64,000 bases of DNA, from NCBI GenBank assembly GCA_022510565.1, contig JAFLTE010000009.1, forward strand, positions 45,024-109,023, in the 5' to 3' direction. The notes beneath the pieces are model-generated. The model was given only the letters and a program-made list of their open reading frames with translations, made no database searches and was not told where the DNA came from. Below are positions 26,356 to 35,127 of the stretch, piece after piece. A program made the translations under genes and the position numbers. The first letter of the stretch is position 1. The number at the start of each line of letters is the position of its first letter. The DNA comes from Lachnospiraceae bacterium (GTDB taxonomy: Bacteria; Bacillota; Clostridia; Lachnospirales; Lachnospiraceae).

Positions 26356-27204
26356 TTAACCCTTCACAGCACCTGCCGTCAAGCCGCTGTAAATCTGCTT
26401 CTGACAAGTAATAAATACGATCAGCGCCGGCAGCAGTGAAATGATAACACCCGCACAGATCAGATTGTATTTGCTTCCCAGAGGTCCCACGAAAGTGTAT
26501 AGGGATGTCGCCACGGTTGCCAGTTTCTTTTTATCCTGCAAATACAAACTTGCCATATAGTACTCGTTGTATGTACCAACACCTTTTAAGATACAGGATG
26601 TTACAATCGCCGGTTTCAAAAGCGGCAACAAAATTCTGTAGAAAATCCTAAAGTAAGACGCGCCGTCCATAATCGCCGATTCATCCAGAGAGAAATCAAT
26701 ATTCTCGAAGAACTGTATGTAAATGTAGATAGAAATAACATCAGTACCACACATTACGATAATATAACCCGGCAAAAAGTTGATGAAGTGCAGCTTATAC
26801 ATAATCTCGTATACCGGAATCTGCATCGCCACGCCCGGAAGCAGGGATGCGAACAGGAACAAGCTTCTGATCAGCCCGTTGCCCGGAAATTTAAATCTGT
26901 TAAGCACATAGGCAAGCTGCGTACCAATCAATACCGAAGCCACTAACGTACATATCAGGATAATTGTAGAGTTGATAAATGCTCTTCCCATATTGGCACG
27001 TTGGAAAGCGTCTATGAAGTTACTGAAATTCAGCCAGTTTTCAGGAAGCGTCATGACGTTGGTCTGCTGGTATTCCGTCTCCGTCTTAAATGCTGTAATC
27101 AAAACAGACACGATGGGCAGAACCGCCACAAAAGAGAAGAATACCAGGGATACATATTTTAAAACAATAATCACATATTTTGCAATTTTCTGCACAGTCG
27201 TCAT
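26356..27204 (-). CDS. Carbohydrate ABC importer permease (MalG type)
   Basis: A 282-residue permease with six membrane helices and the EAA-loop motif ESAIMDGASYFRIFYRILLPLLKPAIVTSCI (about 180-210), which docks the shared ATPase. It ends with a hydrophobic segment and GAVKG, as usual for MalG-type subunits. The ATG directly abuts the TAG of the MalF-type gene. With that subunit and the lipoprotein it forms the importer for manno-oligosaccharides. No ATPase gene is adjacent; a generic MsmX-type ATPase encoded elsewhere is expected. Confidence 0.93.
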   Translation of the reverse strand: MTTVQKIAKYVIIVLKYVSLVFFSFVAVLPIVSVLITAFKTETEYQQTNVMTLPENWLNFSNFIDAFQRANMGRAFINSTIILICTLVASVLIGTQLAYVLNRFKFPGNGLIRSLFLFASLLPGVAMQIPVYEIMYKLHFINFLPGYIIVMCGTDVISIYIYIQFFENIDFSLDESAIMDGASYFRIFYRILLPLLKPAIVTSCILKGVGTYNEYYMASLYLQDKKKLATVATSLYTFVGPLGSKYNLICAGVIISLLPALIVFITCQKQIYSGLTAGAVKG

Positions 27205-28227
27205 CTACCTCACCGCCTTTCCCGCTAATTTGTTGTTCTTTCTTGCCACGTATTTTGCCAGCTTCTTATCACGTCTGGCTGTTGCGTTCAGATTCTCATC
27301 ATCTGCACTCTTAAAGACGTATTTGAAGAACAGCTTCTGCAAAATCGTCGCCACAAAGATAATGGCAAGCAGGACAATCGCCATCGCCGAAGCCAACCCG
27401 ACCTTCTGCTGCGTGTGAGCTATCTCGTGCATTACGACGAAGTATGTACCCGTTCCGTTCGCACCGCTGGTGATAACATAGGGCGGCTCGAAGGCGCTGA
27501 GGGAACCCGTGATGGACAAGATCACGTTCAGGGTGATAATTGTCTTGATACTGGGCATGATAATATATTTAAACTGTTGGAAACGATTGGCTCCGTCCAG
27601 CATGGCCGCTTCATACAATTCCGCGTCCACGGACATAATCGCACCGATGAAGAGCACCATGTTCTGTCCGAAGTAACGCCATACGGATGTACCCACCAGA
27701 GAGATATTGTTGATTTTCTGGTCTCGTAACCAATACGGAAGATTGTCAAGTTGAAAACCACACCACTGCAGTACCGTGTCAAACACGAAACCTCTGGTGT
27801 AGAAGAATTTAAAAATGAAACCGATAGCAATACCATTGATCAGATATGGGAAAAACATGAATCCCTTGAAGATACTGCCCCCTTTTACTTTAAAGCTTAA
27901 GACTGTCGCCAGATAAAGCGCCAACACAAGCTGAACAATGGAACCGCCCATATAATACAGACTCAGCTTCAATGCGCCGAAACAGTCATCTCTCTGGAAC
28001 ACTTTGATATAGTTTGTGAGTCCGACAAACGTCCTTTTACCATTATATTTCATATTATAGAAACTGAAACCGAACATCTCCGCAAAGGGCAGATAGGTGA
28101 AGACAAACAACAGCAGAAGCGGAATTATCATGAAAGCGATCATGACAAGTACCTTCTGTCCGTCCCTGCTCCTTAACCATTCCCCAAAAGATCTTTTCGG
28201 CTTCGCACTCTGAGTCATTGCTGCCAT
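27205..28227 (-). CDS. Carbohydrate ABC importer permease (MalF type)
   Basis: A 340-residue permease with six membrane helices and an EAA loop (YEAAMLDGANRFQQFKYIIMPSIKTIITLNVI). An N-terminal cytoplasmic stretch (KPKRSFGEWLRSRDGQK) precedes helix 1 and a long basic tail follows the last helix. It is the first permease gene after the binding-protein gene, from which it is separated by an intercistronic hairpin, and it is translationally adjacent to the MalG-type gene. Confidence 0.93.
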   Translation of the reverse strand: MAAMTQSAKPKRSFGEWLRSRDGQKVLVMIAFMIIPLLLLFVFTYLPFAEMFGFSFYNMKYNGKRTFVGLTNYIKVFQRDDCFGALKLSLYYMGGSIVQLVLALYLATVLSFKVKGGSIFKGFMFFPYLINGIAIGFIFKFFYTRGFVFDTVLQWCGFQLDNLPYWLRDQKINNISLVGTSVWRYFGQNMVLFIGAIMSVDAELYEAAMLDGANRFQQFKYIIMPSIKTIITLNVILSITGSLSAFEPPYVITSGANGTGTYFVVMHEIAHTQQKVGLASAMAIVLLAIIFVATILQKLFFKYVFKSADDENLNATARRDKKLAKYVARKNNKLAGKAVR

Positions 28228-28249
28228 ACACTACCTCCTGATAAGTTGA

Positions 28250-28273
28250 GCCAAGGAGAAACCTCCCCTTGGC
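28250..28273 (-). promoter_or_regulatory. Intercistronic hairpin between binding protein and permease genes
   Basis: GCCAAGG (28250-28256) pairs with CCTTGGC (28267-28273), with no U tract. Such hairpins after binding-protein genes usually stabilise the upstream message and raise binding protein over permease levels. Confidence 0.6.
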
Positions 28274-28326
28274 CCATTTATTTATCACCAATTACTTACT
28301 ACTTCAAAACATTTTCATGTTTATGA

Positions 28327-29769
28327 TTAGTTATTAACCTCAACACCCAGGGTTGCTTGAGCATCATTCCAATCCTTAGTCCAGTCAGCCATAATGTCGT
28401 CGAGAGTCTCGGAACCTGTTGCAGCTGCTTCTACGATTCTCTGTACCTTGGAATTACCGCCTGCATTAAAGGAAAGCTCGGACTCGGAGTTCATATCATC
28501 CAACAATGTCTCCTCACCGGGAAGTGCAGGCTGATCGGACATTACCGTACATCCGTTAAATGCCTGATACATCGGAGGATTCTCACCGTTGATATCTACC
28601 GTGTAACCACCTTCGAAGTAGCACCAGCCGGATTCCTCTGTCATCCATTTGATGAATACCATTGCCGCGGTCTTGTTATCATCGGAAGAGTTAACGTTGA
28701 TTCCGAAGTTGTAGTCACCGCCCGCTGCAACATACTGTGTTCCGCCTACTGTCATCGGGAAAGGCATATAGCCTACGTCGTCGCCGTGGTCACCAGCCTC
28801 AACCATCTGTGCATAAGCCCAGGAACCAAGTACCATCGTGCCGATTTCACCTCTGTTAAGCATGCCTTTACATCCTTCCCAGTCGGTTGTGGTGTAGTCA
28901 TCCTCGATCAGACCGTTCGCAACCGCATCGTACAGGATTCTGTACAGATTGTAGATACCAGTGTCATCGCCGGGATCTTCGAACGGAGATGCCGTGTGAG
29001 CAAACTTCTGATTCATGAAAGTATTATCACCGTCAGTTACAATGCCGATATAAGCATCCCATGCACCCATGGTCCAGCCAGCTGCATAGTTGGTGTACAG
29101 CGGGATAGCATCTGTGTTATCCTTGATCAACTGTAAGTCTGTAAGAAACTCTGTAGGAGTTGTGGGAAGCTCTGTGATACCTGCTGCCTCAAATACTGCC
29201 TTGTTGTAGAGCACGCCCTGCGCGTTAGCCATGTAAGGCACGCCGTAGCTTGTTCCGCCGAATTCATATGCATCTGCAAAGTTAATCTCCTTAGACATAT
29301 TAGCCAGAGAATCAAGCGGCTGGAAGTAAGTGCCCATTTCGGACTTATCTATCGCAGGGATGAACATGATGTCGCCCCAAGCACCTGTGGAAAGACGAAG
29401 AAGTGAATCCTCCGCATAGTCGGTAACAGCCTCTGTCTCAACAGTGATGTTAGGATAAACTTTGTTAAATTCTGCGATCAGGTTTGCGATCGTACCGTCT
29501 TCCTCACGGTCCGTCTTGTGGTGAATCCACTTAATGGATGCAGTCAGATCCGTGTAGTCTGTACCAACATTAACCTGTGAATAGGTAGGTACACCTTCTG
29601 CCGGAGCAGCGCCATCACTTGTGTCTGTCGCACCGCCGTTATCTGAGTTTGTGTCAGATGCCTGCTGTGTGGTTGCACCGTCATTAGAGCTGTTGCCATT
29701 GCCGCACGCTACAAGAGACAAAGTCATCATGGCAGCCATACCAAGAGCCAAAACTTTTCTCAGTTTCAT
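28327..29769 (-). CDS. Sugar-binding lipoprotein of the manno-oligosaccharide ABC importer
   Basis: A 480-residue extracellular solute-binding protein (family 1). The signal peptide ends in lipobox LVAC with acylated Cys22, followed by a Ser/Thr/Asp/Gly-rich linker to about residue 60. The mature domain has the usual pattern (IAEFNKVYPNITVETE; ILYDAVANGLIEDDYTTTDWEGCKGMLNRGEIGTMVLGSWAYAQM). It heads the operon binding protein-MalF-MalG-epimerase-GH130_1-GH130_2. Ligand specificity for beta-manno-oligosaccharides is inferred from the operon. An AAGGAGG ribosome site precedes the start. Confidence 0.92.
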   Translation of the reverse strand: MKLRKVLALGMAAMMTLSLVACGNGNSSNDGATTQQASDTNSDNGGATDTSDGAAPAEGVPTYSQVNVGTDYTDLTASIKWIHHKTDREEDGTIANLIAEFNKVYPNITVETEAVTDYAEDSLLRLSTGAWGDIMFIPAIDKSEMGTYFQPLDSLANMSKEINFADAYEFGGTSYGVPYMANAQGVLYNKAVFEAAGITELPTTPTEFLTDLQLIKDNTDAIPLYTNYAAGWTMGAWDAYIGIVTDGDNTFMNQKFAHTASPFEDPGDDTGIYNLYRILYDAVANGLIEDDYTTTDWEGCKGMLNRGEIGTMVLGSWAYAQMVEAGDHGDDVGYMPFPMTVGGTQYVAAGGDYNFGINVNSSDDNKTAAMVFIKWMTEESGWCYFEGGYTVDINGENPPMYQAFNGCTVMSDQPALPGEETLLDDMNSESELSFNAGGNSKVQRIVEAAATGSETLDDIMADWTKDWNDAQATLGVEVNN

Positions 29770-29843
29770 AATAAATATCCTCCTTTTTGATTTTGTTACT
29801 TAACTGATTTACTTTTGAGTCAAATCTTTGTCAGATTTAACTT

Positions 29844-29855
29844 AATTTAAGTATA
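29844..29855 (-). promoter_or_regulatory. Likely -10 region of mannan operon with LacI half-site
   Basis: On the minus strand TATACT (29850-29855) overlaps TACTTAAATT (29844-29853). The same ten bases form one arm of the perfect palindrome in the lacI-type promoter at 32 kb. This suggests the LacI-type protein controls the importer operon. The -35 is unclear. Confidence 0.45.
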
Positions 29856-30060
29856 CACCGCTTTATTTTTTAGTCATCAACATTTATTGCGTTTTATATA
29901 TTATTATTGTTTAAACTGAATTTTTTCCTTTTTTAACTAATTTTAATATTTTATTTTTGTGCATATTGACAGGGGTATTTGTTCTTTTCTCCTTAATTAG
30001 CTTGATTTTTAGCTTATTTTAGTATAAAATTAGCTAAAAAATAAGTGCTGGGAGGACATT

Positions 30061-30960
30061 ATGGATTACACATCCGCTTTTATGCAGGCATTGAACACCG
30101 CGCCAATACTTCCGAGGACAATTTCTCCTGCAGTATTTCTCGGTCATTCCTATTTTATATTAGAAGAAACAGCACACGACTTCCTGACCATCCTCTCAGG
30201 CGGCATTATAGAGGCGAGGGAACAGTATTCCTTTTCTATGAAAACCCTCCCCTTCCATATGCTGTTGTACACGAAAGAAGGAAGCGGTATGCTTCGTGCC
30301 GGAGGCAAAGATTATATATTGGAAGAACAGACTTTACTGTATTATGACTGTGCTTCTTTCCCGACATGGGAAATCGAGATGGCGGAATCATTTTGGAAAT
30401 ACAATGTTTTCTTTCTGACCGGCAGCGGATTATCTGCCTATGCAAAACTGATTCCCGATGCAGGTCCGCTTTTGATTCATGTTGACCCTTACGGAAATAT
30501 CCTTCCCTGCATAGAAAAACTGCTCTCCCAGACGGAAGGTACTTCTCTTTACGACAAGCTGACGGACGATATGCTGCTGCGCCGCATCCTGGCCGAACTG
30601 TGGATAAATGCCCTTTCTCTGGTACCCTCAAAGAAAGACTATCCTTCTTATCTTATGGAAATCAAACAATCCATGGACACTTTCTTTATGAATGACTTCA
30701 GCCTGCAGGAATTGGAAGCCCGTTACCATGTAAACAAATACCGCATCTGCAGAGAGTTCGCTGCGGCCTTTGGAATACCGCCCTTAAAATATCTTAACAA
30801 GAGGCGTCTTAACGCTGCCACACAGCTGCTCCTGTCCACCGACAAGCGGGTACATGAGATTTCCCTTGAAGTGGGATTCGAGACCACCAATCATTTTATC
30901 AATTTATTTAAAAGGGAGATGGGTACCACTCCGCAGGCATACCGAAATGCAAATAAATAG
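30061..30960 (+). CDS. AraC family regulator, divergent from mannan importer operon
   Basis: A 299-residue AraC-type regulator with a cupin-like sensing domain in the first 180 residues and a C-terminal double helix-turn-helix (DFSLQELEARYHVNKYRICREFAAAFGIPPLKYLNKRRL; EISLEVGFETTNHFINLFKREMGTTPQAYR). A GGGAGG ribosome site precedes the start. It is divergently transcribed from the binding-protein operon across 291 bases, so it is a likely activator of that operon, probably responding to an intracellular manno-oligosaccharide. That intergenic stretch is very A/T-rich and holds the operon promoter. Confidence 0.92.
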   Translation: MDYTSAFMQALNTAPILPRTISPAVFLGHSYFILEETAHDFLTILSGGIIEAREQYSFSMKTLPFHMLLYTKEGSGMLRAGGKDYILEEQTLLYYDCASFPTWEIEMAESFWKYNVFFLTGSGLSAYAKLIPDAGPLLIHVDPYGNILPCIEKLLSQTEGTSLYDKLTDDMLLRRILAELWINALSLVPSKKDYPSYLMEIKQSMDTFFMNDFSLQELEARYHVNKYRICREFAAAFGIPPLKYLNKRRLNAATQLLLSTDKRVHEISLEVGFETTNHFINLFKREMGTTPQAYRNANK

Positions 30961-30965
30961 CGTAT

Positions 30966-30995
30966 AAAAAGTCAGGCTTGTCAGCCTGACTTTTT
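30966..30995. terminator. Bidirectional terminator between araC-type and lacI-type genes
   Basis: AAAAAGTCAGGCT (30966-30978) pairs perfectly with AGCCTGACTTTTT (30983-30995), with a four-base loop. It follows the AraC stop by five bases and covers the end of the convergent lacI-type gene. Confidence 0.9.
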
Positions 30996-32018
30996 ACATT
31001 GCATCACACTATCCTTATGTATAATTCGACCGTTCACAATATACACACCCTGCTTATAATGCTCTCCTGATATTTTGCGGATCATATTCTTCACGGTGCG
31101 CTTTGCCATCTCCCTCATATCCGCCTCATAAGTAGTGATACGCACATCACACAGTCCCGGCGGCTGATAATTGTCATACCCCACCACCGAGATATCTTCA
31201 GGCACCTTGTATCCCTCTCCTTCAAGTGCCCTTACCAGCATTGCCGCCGCCACATCACTGTTGCATACAAACGCGGTAGGCATCTTCGTCGGAAGCTGTA
31301 TCTTGAATCCGCCGTCGGACCTGCCGGTATCAGGATCTCTGTCGTTGATTACCCAGTCCCTATTTACATCCACATTATGCTCATACAAGGATTTCACATA
31401 TCCGAAATAACGGTCCGTAACGCTATCCGTGGACAATACATTTCCCACGAAACCAATATCCTTGTGCCCCATGTCAAAGAGATAATTCGTCATGGCATAC
31501 ATTCCAAAATAGCTGTTGGAGACTACAGAGTCGCATTGTCCGCTCTTTTCATAAAAATCCAAAAAAAGCACCGGAATATCCGCATACTCCATCAGTTTGT
31601 CGAGATATTCTTTCTTAAGCCTCCCTATAATCACAAGCCCTTCCGTTTTCTTTTCCTGCAGAAGTTTGGGCATAATCATGCGGCTCTCATCTTCACTCTG
31701 CAGCACTTCAAGCATGGTGAAACATCCCCTCTGCACTGCCACGGTAGCCACTTCCTGATATAATGTCCAATAAAACGAGTCATATTTATCCAGAAAACGA
31801 TCCGCCACGATAGCGCCAATCGTATAACTCACGTTTTTCTTCGCGCGTTCCTGACTGAGTGCAGACGTTGTCCGATATCCCATCTCCGCCGCTTTTTGCT
31901 TTATTTTGGCGCGAAGCTCCTCGCTGACTCCCTTTTGATTGGATAACGCTTTTGACACCGTGACAGTGCTGACTCCCATAACTTGGGCTATATCCGCCAT
32001 TTTTACCGATTTTGCCAT
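30981..32018 (-). CDS. LacI family transcriptional regulator of the mannan locus
   Basis: A 345-residue LacI-type repressor. The N-terminal helix-turn-helix and hinge are intact (VKMADIAQVMGVSTVTVSKALSNQKGVSEELRAKIKQKAAEMGYR), followed by the periplasmic-binding-protein fold (TIGAIVADRF; DISVVGYDNYQPP). The start at 32018 follows GAGGAAA; 11 in-frame codons upstream lack a site. A 33-base perfect palindrome overlaps its own promoter, indicating autoregulation. A matching half-site lies at the importer promoter. Its effector is probably a mannan-derived sugar or sugar phosphate. Confidence 0.93.
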   Translation of the reverse strand: MAKSVKMADIAQVMGVSTVTVSKALSNQKGVSEELRAKIKQKAAEMGYRTTSALSQERAKKNVSYTIGAIVADRFLDKYDSFYWTLYQEVATVAVQRGCFTMLEVLQSEDESRMIMPKLLQEKKTEGLVIIGRLKKEYLDKLMEYADIPVLFLDFYEKSGQCDSVVSNSYFGMYAMTNYLFDMGHKDIGFVGNVLSTDSVTDRYFGYVKSLYEHNVDVNRDWVINDRDPDTGRSDGGFKIQLPTKMPTAFVCNSDVAAAMLVRALEGEGYKVPEDISVVGYDNYQPPGLCDVRITTYEADMREMAKRTVKNMIRKISGEHYKQGVYIVNGRIIHKDSVMQCKKSG

Positions 32019-32060
32019 AGCTGTTTCCTCTGCCGCTTTTCTCGTTATCAATATTGTTGG

Positions 32061-32113
32061 TTTATAATTTAAGTAATCTACTTAAATTATAAAGTAAATT
32101 TAACTATTGTCAA
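32061..32113 (-). promoter_or_regulatory. lacI-type promoter with 33-base palindromic operator
   Basis: TTGACA (32108-32113), 16 bases, TATAAT (32086-32091) on the minus strand. The operator has 15-bp perfect arms, TTTATAATTTAAGTA (32061-32075) and TACTTAAATTATAAA (32079-32093), three bases apart, covering the -10 and start region. Confidence 0.78.
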
Positions 32114-32123
32114 CATTCAATCG

Positions 32124-33956
32124 CTATATCTGCAGCTGGCGCAGTCGGTAAAACTCTCCTTTCTTCTCCATCAGCTCCTCGTAGCTTCCCATTTCCTGAA
32201 GGCCGCCTTTGCCGATGACAGCGATAACATCCGCATTCTTGATGGTGGAAAGTCTGTGTGCCACAATCAGAGTCGTCCTGTTCTTTACAAGTCTCTCCGT
32301 GGCAACTCGAATCTTCTCCTCCGCAACGCTGTCAAGTGCCGAAGTCGCTTCGTCGAGAATCAGAATCTTCGGTTCCCGCACGAAGGCTCTGGCAATGGAT
32401 ACTCTCTGCCTCTGTCCGCCCGAAAGATTGCTTCCGTGCTCCAAAACCTGCGTATCCAGACCATTCGGAAGGCTCTTGACTACATCGGTCAAATTAGCTG
32501 CTTCAATTACTTGCCACAGCTTTTCATCCGAAATATCGTCCTGTCCGTATGTAATATTCTCCCGTATCGTGCCGCTGAACAAAATGGGCACCTGCGGCAC
32601 CACCGCGATATGGCTTCGATAACTTTTTAGATCAATTCCTTCAATATCGTTGCCGTCAATCTTTACCCTGCCCTGTGTAGCGTGCAGGAAACCGATGACC
32701 ATATTTAAGATGGTCGTCTTGCCCGCGCCCGATTCTCCCACGAAGGCCACCGTCTTGCCGGCCTCAATTTCCAGATTCAAATGTTCAAATACAGCGCTGT
32801 CGCCGTCCTTATATTGAAATCCTGCATCTTCGAACCGAATCTCGCCCCGCACGGTAGGCAGCGTTCTCTTGTTCGTATTGTCCTCGATATCGTGACACAA
32901 CAACACATCCCCGATGGAATCCACGGATTCCAATCCCTTGGAGACGGTAGGAAGCAATGTGATTACACCGGACACCTGTGCTACAATAGAGCTGAAATAG
33001 GTCTGGTACATAACCACCTCACCCACGCTGATTTTTCCCTGGCTTGCCAGATACCCCGTAAACCCGAGACACAGCACCTGAAATATCTGAAAGGCCACCC
33101 AGCTGATGGAGGAAAAGTAAGACTGCACCATATCCAGCCGCAGGCCCGATTTTGCCACATTGTAGAGCTGATGATTCATCTTGCTCGTCTCTTTTTCCTC
33201 CAATGCGTGCGCCCTCGTGACCGGAATCATCTCAATCATCTCCATCACGTGGACGGAGGTCTCTTCCATATCTTTTCTGAACTGCCTGTTATAGCGCTTA
33301 ATCTTTCCCTTAAAAGTCACCATAATGCAGACTGCCACCGGAATGGTTCCTATGAAAAATGCGAAAACCACCAGGCTGTTCGTCACCACGACAAAAAGTG
33401 CCACGATCACATTTAATATGATACTGAGAATCGTGATAAATACCTGTGCCGACAGCGTTTCAATCTGCTCCACATCCCTCATAATCTTGGACTGCAGTCT
33501 TCCGGACTGCATCTCATTGTGATAAGTGATGGAAAGCTGCTGCAATTTCCGCACAAGCGTGCTTCTGAGGTCCTTCTCCACATTGCGGATTGACCGGGCA
33601 TAAAAGAGCGTGTGAAAATAGTTCGTGAGCACATTCTGCGCAATCACAATCACCATAAACACCACGTTCCACAGTATCGTCCTGCCCGCATTCTCGGGCG
33701 GGTTGGTCGCCACGTTGATGATATTGGCCGTCACAATGGGCAGAATCCACACTGGCGAGTGCTTGATAACAAAGAAAACTACCGATAAAAACAGTTCCAG
33801 ATAATGTCCTTTATAGATTCCCAAGAGTGTCCGCAGCGAATGATTCTGATTCCGCTTGAAAGTATTGAGAAGTTGTTGCTCCAACTCGCTTAAGTCGTCG
33901 GTCTCTTCACTCAACCGGAAATCATATTTTTCTTTTTTTTGTTCCGTCTTTTCCAT
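32124..33956 (-). CDS. ABC exporter half-transporter (TMD-NBD fusion)
   Basis: A 610-residue exporter with six membrane helices (about 60-340) fused to an ATPase. Walker A GESGAGKTT, signature LSGGQRQRVS and Walker B ILILDEATSALD (with catalytic Glu) are all canonical, so it can work as a homodimer. It follows the GH113 mannanase gene by 39 bases on the same strand and lies just downstream of the lacI-type gene in genome order. Its cargo is unknown; whether it serves the sugar locus (export of a toxic product or peptide) is open. Related families export drugs, lipids or peptides. Confidence 0.9.
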   Translation of the reverse strand: MEKTEQKKEKYDFRLSEETDDLSELEQQLLNTFKRNQNHSLRTLLGIYKGHYLELFLSVVFFVIKHSPVWILPIVTANIINVATNPPENAGRTILWNVVFMVIVIAQNVLTNYFHTLFYARSIRNVEKDLRSTLVRKLQQLSITYHNEMQSGRLQSKIMRDVEQIETLSAQVFITILSIILNVIVALFVVVTNSLVVFAFFIGTIPVAVCIMVTFKGKIKRYNRQFRKDMEETSVHVMEMIEMIPVTRAHALEEKETSKMNHQLYNVAKSGLRLDMVQSYFSSISWVAFQIFQVLCLGFTGYLASQGKISVGEVVMYQTYFSSIVAQVSGVITLLPTVSKGLESVDSIGDVLLCHDIEDNTNKRTLPTVRGEIRFEDAGFQYKDGDSAVFEHLNLEIEAGKTVAFVGESGAGKTTILNMVIGFLHATQGRVKIDGNDIEGIDLKSYRSHIAVVPQVPILFSGTIRENITYGQDDISDEKLWQVIEAANLTDVVKSLPNGLDTQVLEHGSNLSGGQRQRVSIARAFVREPKILILDEATSALDSVAEEKIRVATERLVKNRTTLIVAHRLSTIKNADVIAVIGKGGLQEMGSYEELMEKKGEFYRLRQLQI

Positions 33957-33995
33957 TATGTTATACTTTCCTTCCGTTCCTATTGTCTTTCTCGC

Positions 33996-34931
33996 TTAGG
34001 CATTTTTACTTAAATAGAAATTCCGAATAATTGACTCTGCCGGTTTTCCGTAAAAATCATATCCGCAGTCCTTTACAGCAGCCTGAAGGGAGCGCTGCTT
34101 CCACGCCCAATCCCACAGACAAAATCCCTTCACAAAATCCCTGTTTCCTGCTGTCCGAAACATTTCCTCATACCAATCAGCCTGCTCCTGCAGAGCCAGT
34201 TCTCCTCTCACACTCCAATCATTGGGAACATGGGAGGAACCCTCCACGGACATACAGCCCGCCTCTGCAAAGAAGAAAGGTTTCTGAAATTTCTTAACCA
34301 CCTGCTCAATACGGTGTAATTGACTATCCCAGTCACCGAGCGGATAATAACCGCTGGAAGAAATCATATCCACGCAGTCCCACCACGTCACGTTATCTTC
34401 CTGATATTTGTCCGTATTGTAGGAGACAATACCGTCATATACCGTCCTGATTTTCTCAATAAGCTGCCGCCATTCCTTCTCCCTGCGCTCTGACATGACC
34501 ATCTCACAGCCCGGCAGGAACATCTCACACCCGATATCCTGTGCCAGTTTTGCGTAATGGATTTGAAAATCCGTGTAAGAAGCGAACCAATTACTCCATT
34601 TAGGCTCACAGGGCACATCCTTGTCAAAGAAATTAATGTGCGCCCGCCACGTACCGTTCTTGCAATTCACCGTGGGCTTCAGTCCAACGGACAGCCCTTT
34701 CTCATGTATATATTCGACCATTCTGGTCAATTCTTCGTTTGACATAGAAGCTTGGCTTTGATAGTCAATTTTCTCTGACTGCGGTGTCTCCTGCACACCG
34801 TTGGGCACCAGCATAATAAAATTGGCTCCTGTCCGCTGTATCAGCAAATCCATACTCTCATATGCGGCCTTCTGCTCGAAACTTCCTCTTCCGGCAAAAG
34901 CGCCGAAGGTAATTCCTTTGATATATTCCAT
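33996..34931 (-). CDS. GH113 beta-mannanase
   Basis: A 311-residue TIM-barrel enzyme matching glycoside hydrolase family 113. It starts MEYIKGITFGAFAGRGSF; acid/base Glu is likely in MFLPGCEMVMSERRE and nucleophile Glu in KPFFFAEAGCMS; WDWAWKQ lies near the end. The start at 34931 follows GGAGGG; an in-frame ATG 17 codons earlier has none. There is no signal peptide, so it should cut imported manno-oligosaccharides in the cytoplasm, feeding the GH130 enzymes. It is divergent from an AraC-type gene and followed by an ABC exporter. Confidence 0.88.
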   Translation of the reverse strand: MEYIKGITFGAFAGRGSFEQKAAYESMDLLIQRTGANFIMLVPNGVQETPQSEKIDYQSQASMSNEELTRMVEYIHEKGLSVGLKPTVNCKNGTWRAHINFFDKDVPCEPKWSNWFASYTDFQIHYAKLAQDIGCEMFLPGCEMVMSERREKEWRQLIEKIRTVYDGIVSYNTDKYQEDNVTWWDCVDMISSSGYYPLGDWDSQLHRIEQVVKKFQKPFFFAEAGCMSVEGSSHVPNDWSVRGELALQEQADWYEEMFRTAGNRDFVKGFCLWDWAWKQRSLQAAVKDCGYDFYGKPAESIIRNFYLSKNA

Positions 34932-35127
34932 ATGTTTTCCCTCCGGATTCATTACATCATTTTTTTCATTCCACAAACACAAAAAGCACCAAAGCTACTA
35001 TAGCAACTTTCTGCGTCATATGCTATAATAAAGCCGTACAGAAATTGTATAAATCTCTTATTTCTATCAAGAAAACCTTATTTTACTTAATTTATTACAG
35101 TATTTACCTATTACGAGAGGAGCGCTT

